A DNA stretch of 54,495 bases from CAZCGA01 sp964498075 (GTDB taxonomy: Bacteria > Desulfobacterota > Binatia > HRBIN30): positions 1 to 54,495 of the forward strand of contig CAZCGA010000031.1 of assembly GCA_964498075.1 (NCBI GenBank), read 5' to 3'. The position numbers were made by a program, and so were the translations under genes. Under the pieces are notes generated by a model, which had not been told where the DNA came from, made no database searches, and saw only the letters and a program-made list of their open reading frames with translations. Shown here piece after piece: positions 18,509-25,045 of this stretch (position 1 is its first letter; each line of letters begins with the position of its first letter).

Positions 18509-19249
18509 TCAGTGCAGCACGGCACGCGCGAGGACGAGGATGTCGACGCGCGCGGCGCCCGCCTGGCGGAGCACGCGGCTGCACTCGTCGACGGTGGCGC
18601 CGGTGGTGTAGACGTCGTCGATTAGCAGGATGCGCTGGTGGCGCACTCGCTGTGCTCGGACGACGCGGAACGCTCGCGCCACGTTGTGGCGCCGTTCGGT
18701 TTCGTTGAGGTCGACTTGCGGCCGCGTCGGGCGGATGCGTTGCAACGACAGCGCGTCGATCGGCAGCCGGTTGGCGCGCGCCAGCTGATGGGCGAGGAAC
18801 TGGGCTTGATTGAAGCCGCGCCAGCGCAAGCGCGTGACGTGCAGCGGCACGGGCATGAGGATGTCGTATGCGGAGATCGCGAGCGGGCACCGTTCGATCA
18901 GCAACCGGCCGAGCGGGCCGGCGAGCCTGACCTCGCGGGAGTACTTGTAGCGCTGCAGGACGGACTTCAGCGGATCGGCGGCCGTCTGCGCGGCGTCGTA
19001 GATCGTGCAGGCGCGGGCCTGTCCGAAGCGTGGCGGATGCATAAGACAGCGGCCGCAGGCGTGGTCGGCATCGCCCGCCGTGCCGAACGGCGCGCCGCAG
19101 CTGGTGCACAGCGGCGAGCGCGGCGTGGCGATCTGCACCCGGCAGCGCGGGCAGAACCCGGGCCGTTCCGTCGTCTCGCCGCACGCACAACACGTCGGCG
19201 GATACAGCAAGTTGAGCCCGGCCTCCCACAACTGACGCACGGTGCGCAT
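18509..19249 (-). CDS. comF: ComF-family phosphoribosyltransferase-like protein
   Basis: 246 aa from ATG 19249 (a TTG nine codons upstream is possible). The N-terminus has zinc-ribbon Cys pairs (CCACGE, CPRC, CTSCGAPF, CGRC). The C-terminal half has the phosphoribosyltransferase PRPP loop ILLIDDVYTTGATVDEC, preceded by the helix RWRGFNQAQFLAHQLA. ComF proteins are tied to natural transformation in Gram-positives and Haemophilus; in many other bacteria their role is undefined. It is the first gene of a four-gene minus-strand run leading into the methyltransferase and the two propeller lipoproteins. Confidence 0.9.
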   Translation of the reverse strand: MRTVRQLWEAGLNLLYPPTCCACGETTERPGFCPRCRVQIATPRSPLCTSCGAPFGTAGDADHACGRCLMHPPRFGQARACTIYDAAQTAADPLKSVLQRYKYSREVRLAGPLGRLLIERCPLAISAYDILMPVPLHVTRLRWRGFNQAQFLAHQLARANRLPIDALSLQRIRPTRPQVDLNETERRHNVARAFRVVRAQRVRHQRILLIDDVYTTGATVDECSRVLRQAGAARVDILVLARAVLH

Positions 19250-19341
19250 GCTACGCAGCGGGAGGGGGCGGCGCAACGCCTGCGAAGCACGTCTGCGAAG
19301 CCCGCCTTCCTCTCGGACCCCAGTCTGGCTAGTCTACCTGC

Positions 19342-19677
19342 ATGAAGTGCCGCCATTGCGGGGACGCCGCGGGATGGTGGCGGCGGCGCTGCGCGGCCTG
19401 CCGCGGGCTCCTGGAGGTGTTTACTACACATCGCGGTGCGGACATGGGCACGATGATGGAGCTGTTCATCGCGACCGGCGCCCCCCGCGGCAAGGTGGAG
19501 CAGTTCCTCAACTCGGACCCGGATGGTGGCGGCGCCATCCGCGACCGCATCGCCGCCGACATGACCAATCAAATCCTCGATGCCTTGGGACAGCGGCGCC
19601 GGCAAACACCGGAACAGGTCAAACGCATTCGCGAGCGCGGCGGCTGGACCCATCTCGATCGGCGCCCGCGCGAATGA
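19342..19677 (+). CDS. Small zinc-ribbon protein of unknown function
   Basis: 111 aa. The start MKCRHCGDAAGWWRRRCAAC gives two CxxC-type Cys pairs, a likely zinc ribbon. The rest is helical: GTMMELFIATGAPRGKVEQF, IAADMTNQILDALG and QTPEQVKRIRERGG. No enzymatic motif is seen. It runs divergently from comF with 92 bp between, and is followed by a good promoter for the next gene. I do not recognise the family; a nucleic-acid-binding role is only a guess. Confidence 0.65.
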   Translation: MKCRHCGDAAGWWRRRCAACRGLLEVFTTHRGADMGTMMELFIATGAPRGKVEQFLNSDPDGGGAIRDRIAADMTNQILDALGQRRRQTPEQVKRIRERGGWTHLDRRPRE

Positions 19678-19684
19678 CCGTGCT

Positions 19685-19713
19685 TTGACTGCCTCCCAAT
19701 CGCATACTATATT
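19685..19713 (+). promoter_or_regulatory. Near-consensus sigma70 promoter
   Basis: TTGACT (19685-19690) and TATATT (19708-19713) are separated by exactly 17 bp, five of six matches each to the housekeeping hexamers. The -10 lies 22 bp before the ATG of the small membrane protein, so the transcript would have a very short leader and carry that gene, the CoA-transferase and possibly greA. Confidence 0.7.
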
Positions 19714-19735
19714 CCCGTCGCATTGCGCGAGTCTT

Positions 19736-19918
19736 ATGAAGCGTTTCGTGATCGGATTCATCGTCGGCATCGGCCTCATGTACTGGTATCTGTACCACGG
19801 CGGGGCCGTAGAGTCGGGAACCACGAAGTGGTTCGAAGACTCGGCTTCACGCTACCGCGATGACAAGGCGCACAAGGCGGCGAAAGAAGCGTTGGGCGAA
19901 AGTGAGAAACGCCGCTGA
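19736..19918 (+). CDS. Small single-pass membrane protein
   Basis: 60 aa. The start RFVIGFIVGIGLMYWYLY is one transmembrane segment; the rest is a charged helix rich in Lys, Arg and Glu (DDKAHKAAKEALGESEKRR). No known motif. ATG 19736 sits directly downstream of a strong promoter, and its stop overlaps the start of the next gene by one base (TGATG), so translation of the two is probably coupled. It may be a membrane tether or assembly factor for its neighbour, which is inference. Confidence 0.6.
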   Translation: MKRFVIGFIVGIGLMYWYLYHGGAVESGTTKWFEDSASRYRDDKAHKAAKEALGESEKRR

Positions 19919-21111
19919 TGCCACGGGCGCTCGATGACCTCTGCATCGTGGATCTCACGCGCGTGATCGCCGGCCCCTTCGGCACCACTCTGCTGGGTGA
20001 CATGGGCGCCAGGATCATCAAGATCGAGCTCCCCGGCCGCGGTGATGACGCGCGCTACGGCTACCCGTCGGTGGAGGGCGTCCCGATCGCCTTCCTCGCC
20101 CTCAACCGGAACAAGAAGGGCATCACGCTCGACCTGCGCAAGCCGGCCGGTGCCGAGCTGCTTCGCAAGCTGGTGCAGCGCGCTGACGTCGTCGTCGAGA
20201 ACTTCGCCGCCGGCACGATGGACAACTGGGGCCTGGGGTACACGGCGCTGGCGGCCATCAATCCACGCCTGATCTACGCGGCGTTGTCCGGCTTCGGTCA
20301 GAGTGGCCCGTACGCCGGGCGCACGTCGTACGACATCATCGCGCAAGCCATGGGCGGGCTGATGGCGATGACCGGCTTTGCCGACGGCCCACCGCTGCGT
20401 GGCGGCGGCGCGCTCGGTGACTTCATCGGCGGTACCTTCCTGGCGCTCGGCGTGCTCTGCGCGCTCCACCATCGCGACCGCACCGGGAAAGGGCAGATGG
20501 TGGATGTCTCGAACATGGATGCGATCTTCAGCATGCTCGATAACTGGCCGACGCTGCACGGCGTGACCGGCAAGCTCCCACCCCGCACCGGGAACCGCCA
20601 TCCGTTCACCGTGCCGTATGACTGCTTCCGTGCCAAAGATGGCTGGGTGGTCGTCGGCGTCGGTAACAGTCAGTTGTTCCGCGCCTTGATGGCCGCGATG
20701 GGGATGCCCGAGCTGGGCCGCGATCCGCGCTTCAAATCACCCGCCGCCCGCTTGGAACGACACGACGAGGTCAACCAGCTGGTTGCGGATTGGGTGAAGG
20801 ATCGTTCCGTCGACGAGGTCATCCAGGCCTTTGGACCGGAGGGTGCGAACGTGCCGTGTGCACCGGTGATGACCATGGACCGCCTCCTCGCCGATCCGCA
20901 CCTGCGGGCGCGTGGCATGGTGGTCGAGCTCGAGCACGCCAAGCTCGGCCGCATTCCGATGTCCGGGGTGCCGTTCAAGCTCTCGGAGTCGCCGGGGGCC
21001 ATTGATCATCTCGGTCCCGAGCTCGGGCAGCACAACGACGAGGTCTACCGCGGGATGCTCGGCCTGTCGGATGAGGACATCAGCCAGCTGCAAGCCGCGG
21101 GTGTGATATAG
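19918..21111 (+). CDS. Family III (CaiB/BaiF) CoA-transferase
   Basis: 397 aa. Family III enzymes move CoA between organic acids through an aspartyl-CoA anhydride. The N-terminal pattern VDLTRVIAGPFGTTLLGDMG and VIKIE-like strand (ARIIKIELPGRGDDAR) is present, as are ENFAAGTMDNWGLGY and LSGFGQSGPYA. The catalytic Asp is Asp168 in GALGDFIGG. The closing segment (ELGQHNDEVYRGMLGLS) is standard. The substrate cannot be read from the sequence. It is coupled to the small membrane protein upstream, and greA follows after 8 bp. Confidence 0.93.
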   Translation: MPRALDDLCIVDLTRVIAGPFGTTLLGDMGARIIKIELPGRGDDARYGYPSVEGVPIAFLALNRNKKGITLDLRKPAGAELLRKLVQRADVVVENFAAGTMDNWGLGYTALAAINPRLIYAALSGFGQSGPYAGRTSYDIIAQAMGGLMAMTGFADGPPLRGGGALGDFIGGTFLALGVLCALHHRDRTGKGQMVDVSNMDAIFSMLDNWPTLHGVTGKLPPRTGNRHPFTVPYDCFRAKDGWVVVGVGNSQLFRALMAAMGMPELGRDPRFKSPAARLERHDEVNQLVADWVKDRSVDEVIQAFGPEGANVPCAPVMTMDRLLADPHLRARGMVVELEHAKLGRIPMSGVPFKLSESPGAIDHLGPELGQHNDEVYRGMLGLSDEDISQLQAAGVI

Positions 21112-21119
21112 GGGCAAAG

Positions 21120-21590
21120 ATGGAACTGCCGGTTGTGCAAAGACTGAAGAAGGACTTGGCGGAGCTGCAACACGAGCTGACCCACAAGGTGCCGAAGGAC
21201 TTGCAGGAGGCGGCGAGTCACGGCGACCTCAGCGAGAACGCCGAGTACGAAGCCGCCAAGCACCGCCAGGACTTCCTGCGCGCGCGCATCGGCCAGATCG
21301 AGGGCCGCATCCGCGAGCTGGCGCTCTACAACGTCCAATCCATTCCGCACGGCGTGGTGGCGTACGGCAGCCGCGTGACCGTGAAGGATCTCGACGAGGG
21401 CGAGTTCCAGGTCTACGAGATTGTCTTCCCGGAAGAAGTGAATGCCGCTGCCGGCCGCATCTCGCTGAGCTCTCCCATCGGCCGGGCGCTACTCAACAAG
21501 GCGGTCGGCGACGAGGTCGAAGTGCAGATCCCGCGCGGCAAGCGCACCTATCAGATCACCGACCTGGTCACGCTGCACGAGAAGAGCTGA
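21120..21590 (+). CDS. greA: Transcription elongation factor GreA
   Basis: 156 aa. GreA rescues backtracked RNA polymerase by stimulating transcript cleavage. The coiled-coil tip motif GDLSENAEYEAAK, with the acidic residues that reach the active site, is present near residue 36, followed by the helix ARIGQIEGRIRELA. The C-terminal FKBP-like domain has YGSRVTVKD, ISLSSPIGRALLNKAVGDEV and a final PRGKRTYQI strand. Length is standard. It ends a short plus-strand run and faces galT. Confidence 0.93.
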   Translation: MELPVVQRLKKDLAELQHELTHKVPKDLQEAASHGDLSENAEYEAAKHRQDFLRARIGQIEGRIRELALYNVQSIPHGVVAYGSRVTVKDLDEGEFQVYEIVFPEEVNAAAGRISLSSPIGRALLNKAVGDEVEVQIPRGKRTYQITDLVTLHEKS

Positions 21591-21660
21591 AAGTCGAAAG
21601 CTCAAAGCTGAAAGCTGGACCGGCTGCCGGCTTTTCGCTTTCGGCCTTCAACTTTCAGCT
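21591..21660. terminator. Repeat-built hairpin region between convergent greA and galT
   Basis: The gap contains runs of AAAGCTGAAAGCT-type words and an inverted repeat of AGCTGAAAG (21606-21614) with CTTTCAGCT (21652-21660). Inside it a small CCGG-CTG-CCGG hairpin is followed by CTTTT. It could stop transcription from both sides. The right arm overlaps the last codons of galT. The words resemble those at 2770-2800. Confidence 0.5.
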
Positions 21661-22662
21661 GAGCGGTAACCCTTCACGGAGGCACGCGGCGGCATCCTCC
21701 GGGGCGATGGGATTGAAGTACACGCCGGTCGCCCACTCCATGCCCAGCTCGCCGCTGAGGTGTGGGATCAGCTCCCAGTGCCAGTGGAACCCTTCCTCGC
21801 CCTTGGTGCGGCTCAGCGGGCCGCTGTGCAACGCCAGGCTGAAATGGGGATCGTGGAGCGTGGTGCGCAGCTTCGACATCGTGTCCTGAAAGATCGCCGC
21901 CAAGCTCGGCAGCGTACGCTCCCCCATTTCGCCGAAGTCCCCCATGTGTCGGCGGGGTAGGACCCAGATCTCGAACGGAAACCCGGCGGCGAAGGGGGCG
22001 AAGGCCACGAAGTCGCTGTTGGCGGTGATGAGGCGCTCCTTCTGCGTCTCCTCCTCGCGCAACGCGTCGCAGAATACGCAGCGCTCCTTGAGCTGGTAGT
22101 ATTCCCGAGCGCCGATGAACTCATCCTCGATGCGGCGCGGTGTAAACGGCATGGCGACGATGTGCGAATGCTGATGTGGATAGCGGCTCCACGGGGCGCC
22201 GTAGTTCTTCATGATGACGGCGTGCTTGAAGCGGCGATCGTTGCGCAGGTCATTGTAGCGCAAGAGATAGCTGCGCAGGAGCGTCTCCATCTGTCCCAGA
22301 TCGAAGTCCGCCCAGTGCGCCTCGTGGTCGGGCGTATCGGTGACCAGCTCATGGGCGCCGGTGGCACTCATCAGGTCGAAGAGCCCGACGGCACGCCGCT
22401 CGATCACCCCTTCGATGCGCAGCAACGGCTTCTGGTCCGGCGTGATGCGTACCGCCCAGCCCTGCGGATTGGCGGGCGTGCGCTCGGTGCGTGCGACGTA
22501 GATCTCGGCGGGGTTCATATGCTCGTTGCCCGGACAAAACGGGCAAGGTTTGTCCTGGATGATGGGCGCCCGCGCCAGGCGCCGGCCGATCAGGTCGGCG
22601 CGCCGTTCCGGGGCGATGATGACCCAGCGACGCAGGAGAGGATCACGACGGAGCTCTGACAT
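21655..22662 (-). CDS. galT: Galactose-1-phosphate uridylyltransferase-like protein
   Basis: 335 aa, a HIT-superfamily nucleotidyltransferase that in the GalT family swaps UMP between UDP-glucose and galactose 1-phosphate in the Leloir pathway. The N-terminal MSELRRDPLLRRWVIIAPER and zinc Cys pair CPFC (40, 43) are typical. The active-site triad region is YPHQHSHIVAMP (His163, 165, 167), where the classical form is HPHSQ; the nucleophile is probably His165. The second His block FHWHWELIPHL and FEIWVLPRRHMGDF are also present. The altered triad and the CVFC pair mean it could act on another NDP-sugar. No other gal genes are nearby. Confidence 0.87.
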   Translation of the reverse strand: MSELRRDPLLRRWVIIAPERRADLIGRRLARAPIIQDKPCPFCPGNEHMNPAEIYVARTERTPANPQGWAVRITPDQKPLLRIEGVIERRAVGLFDLMSATGAHELVTDTPDHEAHWADFDLGQMETLLRSYLLRYNDLRNDRRFKHAVIMKNYGAPWSRYPHQHSHIVAMPFTPRRIEDEFIGAREYYQLKERCVFCDALREEETQKERLITANSDFVAFAPFAAGFPFEIWVLPRRHMGDFGEMGERTLPSLAAIFQDTMSKLRTTLHDPHFSLALHSGPLSRTKGEEGFHWHWELIPHLSGELGMEWATGVYFNPIAPEDAAACLREGLPLS

Positions 22663-22830
22663 GTACGCAGGCCTTCCGGAAAGCTGTGGATCGTAGGAGA
22701 ATCAAACCGTATGCGTAGCAAGGATCGCGGCGTATTCCAAGACGGAAAAGGGCGCGGCTCCCTTGCCTTGCAGCCCGCGGGTGGCGTGTGCTAAAGATTC
22801 CATACACTTTGGGCCGCTGCGCAAAAAGAG

Positions 22831-22854
22831 GTGGGCCGCCGAGCCCACTTTTTT
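22831..22854 (+). promoter_or_regulatory. Attenuator-like hairpin in the rimP-nusA operon leader
   Basis: GTGGGC (22831-22836), a six-base loop and GCCCAC (22843-22848) are followed at once by six T: the form of an intrinsic terminator. It ends 13 bp before the rimP start codon, so it must act in the operon leader. Leader hairpins before rimP are known in proteobacteria and NusA is known to control its own operon; such control here is inferred. Confidence 0.7.
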
Positions 22855-22867
22855 AATTTGAGGACAG

Positions 22868-23326
22868 ATGAACGAAACCGTCGCCGAGCGGGTCTGGGAA
22901 ATCGCCGAGCCGTTGGTCACACACGAGGGCCTGGAAATGGTCGACGTCGAGTTTCGTGGTGAAAGCCGCGGCATGACCTTACGACTCTTTCTCGATCGTG
23001 AAGGCGGCGTGTCGCTCGACGATCTGACCCGCGTGAGCCGTCAGCTGGGCGATCTTTTGGACGTGCACAACGCGGTGCCCGGGGCCTACACTCTGGAAGT
23101 GTCGTCGCCGGGCATCAACCGCCGGCTACGCCGCCCCGATCATTTCAGGCGCTATGTCGGCAAGCGCGTGCGCGTGCGCACCGTCGGCCCGATCGAGGGA
23201 CGCCGCAACTTCGTTGGCATCCTGCAAAGCGTCGATGCGGAGGCAATCGTGGTGGGTGAGCCGGACCGCGACGACACGATCCGCTTCTCGGAGATCGCGC
23301 AGGCCAACTATGAACCCGAGTCGTGA
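22868..23326 (+). CDS. rimP: Ribosome maturation factor RimP
   Basis: 152 aa. RimP (DUF150) helps assemble the 30S subunit. Seen: the N-terminal helix and VDVEFRGESRGMTLRLFLD, the block GVSLDDLTRVSRQLGDLLD, and the hallmark YTLEVSSPGINRRLRRPDHF, followed by the C-terminal SH3-like barrel (GKRVRVRT, RNFVGILQS). Length is standard. The ATG follows TTTGAGGACAG, a usable ribosome site placed right after the leader hairpin. nusA starts 15 bp later. Confidence 0.96.
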   Translation: MNETVAERVWEIAEPLVTHEGLEMVDVEFRGESRGMTLRLFLDREGGVSLDDLTRVSRQLGDLLDVHNAVPGAYTLEVSSPGINRRLRRPDHFRRYVGKRVRVRTVGPIEGRRNFVGILQSVDAEAIVVGEPDRDDTIRFSEIAQANYEPES

Positions 23327-23341
23327 GCGGCCAAGGAGGAG

Positions 23342-24739
23342 ATGATGCAGCCCGAGCTGAGCCGAGTCATCGAGCAGGTGAGCAAGGAAAAAGGCATCGA
23401 TCGCGCCATCGTGGTGAGCGCCATCGAGTCCGCCATGCTGTCCGCCGCCAAGAAGATCGTCGGTGCCAACACCAACCTCGAAGCGAAGTTCAATCCCGAA
23501 ATCGGCGAAGTCGAACTGTTCAAGATCCTGACCGTCGTCGAGAGCGTCACCGATCCGGAAGTCCAAATCTCACTCGTGGATGCCCGCGAAAACCTCGATC
23601 CCGATGCGCAGATCGGCGACGACCTCTTGGAAAAGCTCGATCAGCGCTACGGACGGATCGCGGCGCAAGCGGCCAAGCAGAGCCTCATCCAGCGGTTGCG
23701 TGACGCCGAGCGCGACATCATCTACAACGAGTTCAAGGACCGCAAGGGCGAGCTGACGCACTCTGGTATCGTGCAGCGCTTCGAGAAGAAGAACATCATC
23801 GTGAACCTCGGACGGACGGACGCCATTCTGCCCGAGAAGGAACAGATCCCCCGTGAGCGTTACCGGCAGGGAGACCGCATTCGTGCCTTCATCCTGGAAG
23901 TCGAAATGAGCAGCAAGGGGCCCCAGATCGTGCTCTCGCGCACCCATCCGGGCTTCCTCGTCAAACTGTTCGAGCAGGAAGTCCCGGAGGTCTACGAGGG
24001 CATCGTCGAGATCAAGGGCGCCGCCCGCGAACCGGGCGGCCGTGCCAAGATCGCCGTGGTGTCCAACGACTTGGACGTCGACCCGGTCGGCGCGTGCGTC
24101 GGGATGAAGGGGACACGCGTCCAATCCGTGGTGCAAGAGCTGCGCGGCGAGAAGATCGACATCGTCCATTGGACCCCGGACCCGGCGGAGTTCGTGTGCC
24201 GCGCCTTGGCGCCCGCCAAGGTCGCCAAGATCATCATGGACGAGGACGACAAGAGCATGGAGGTCATCGTTCCCGATGACCAGCTGTCGCTGGCGATCGG
24301 CCGCAAAGGGCAGAACGTGCGGCTGGCTTCCCGTTTGAGCGGCTTCAAGCTCGATGTGCGCAGTGAATCGGAGGCCGACGAGGAGGCGCGGCAGGCGCGT
24401 GCCTCGCTCGTCAGCGTCCCCGGCATCGGCGACGTGGCCGCCGAGCTGCTGTATCAGTACGGTTTCAAGTCGGCAGAGGAAGTCGGCCAGACGGACGAAC
24501 AGACCATCGCCGAAATCGAAGGTCTGGGAGCCGAGAAAGCGGCCTCGATTCTGAGCGCCGTACGGACGCATGTGGAGAAGCAGCGCCAGGCGGCCGAAGC
24601 TGCGGCGGCTGAAGCGGTTGCGGCGGCTGAAGCAGCTGCGGCGGCTGCGGCGGCTGAAGCGGCTGACGAAGTCACTGCCGCAGAGGAGCCGCAGGCTGCC
24701 GAGCTGACGGCTCCTCCGGAGGAGGGTAAGGCCTCGTGA
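23342..24739 (+). CDS. nusA: Transcription termination/antitermination protein NusA
   Basis: 465 aa. NusA binds RNA polymerase and nascent RNA to tune pausing, termination and antitermination. Domains in order: N-terminal polymerase-binding domain (1-130), S1 domain (about 135-200, with GIVQRFEKKNIIVNLG), two KH domains (about 205-345, with GACVGMKGTRVQSVV and LAIGRKGQNVRLASRL), and a helix-hairpin-helix segment (SVPGIGDVAAELL, EGLGAEKAASIL). The last 45 residues are an unusual Ala/Glu tail, encoded by repeats of GCGGCTGAA-type units. AAGGAGGAG lies directly before ATG 23342. Confidence 0.97.
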   Translation: MMQPELSRVIEQVSKEKGIDRAIVVSAIESAMLSAAKKIVGANTNLEAKFNPEIGEVELFKILTVVESVTDPEVQISLVDARENLDPDAQIGDDLLEKLDQRYGRIAAQAAKQSLIQRLRDAERDIIYNEFKDRKGELTHSGIVQRFEKKNIIVNLGRTDAILPEKEQIPRERYRQGDRIRAFILEVEMSSKGPQIVLSRTHPGFLVKLFEQEVPEVYEGIVEIKGAAREPGGRAKIAVVSNDLDVDPVGACVGMKGTRVQSVVQELRGEKIDIVHWTPDPAEFVCRALAPAKVAKIIMDEDDKSMEVIVPDDQLSLAIGRKGQNVRLASRLSGFKLDVRSESEADEEARQARASLVSVPGIGDVAAELLYQYGFKSAEEVGQTDEQTIAEIEGLGAEKAASILSAVRTHVEKQRQAAEAAAAEAVAAAEAAAAAAAAEAADEVTAAEEPQAAELTAPPEEGKAS

Positions 24740-25017
24740 GCCCAACCTCGCACGTGCCTATACGGATGTGTCTGGGCTGTGGCCAGCGCAGCCCGCAAGG
24801 GGACTTGCTGCGTCTCTGCGCCACCCCGACGGGGCTGGCAGTCGTGACCGGTTGCGCACGAACCGGCCGCAGCGGCTATCTCCACCGGCGCGCCGCCTGC
24901 TGGGACGCGTTCGCCACACGGAAAGGGCCGGTGCGCTCGCTGCGCCAGACCGTCGACAAGCCGGAGCGGGCGAAGCTGGTGGAAGCGCTGAAACGAGGCG
25001 AGCGGATCGTTGACTGA
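24736..25017 (+). CDS. rnpM: RNA-binding protein YlxR/RnpM (DUF448)
   Basis: 93 aa. It has the YlxR signature VPIRMCLGCGQR-PQGDLLRL and the later GRSGYLHRRAACWDAF. YlxR (RnpM) is a small RNA-binding protein, reported in Bacillus to modulate RNase P. GTG 24736 overlaps the nusA stop by 4 bp, implying coupled translation. It lies in the conserved place between nusA and infB. Confidence 0.93.
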   Translation: MSPTSHVPIRMCLGCGQRSPQGDLLRLCATPTGLAVVTGCARTGRSGYLHRRAACWDAFATRKGPVRSLRQTVDKPERAKLVEALKRGERIVD

Positions 25018-25045
25018 CGTCGTCGGTTGGAAGAGGTAGTCGGAC

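Noticed and set aside
24598..24670. GCGGCTGAA-type repeats as a regulatory or phase-variable element
   Set aside because: They encode the in-frame Ala/Glu tail of NusA; with 3-bp-multiple units no frame change would follow from slippage.
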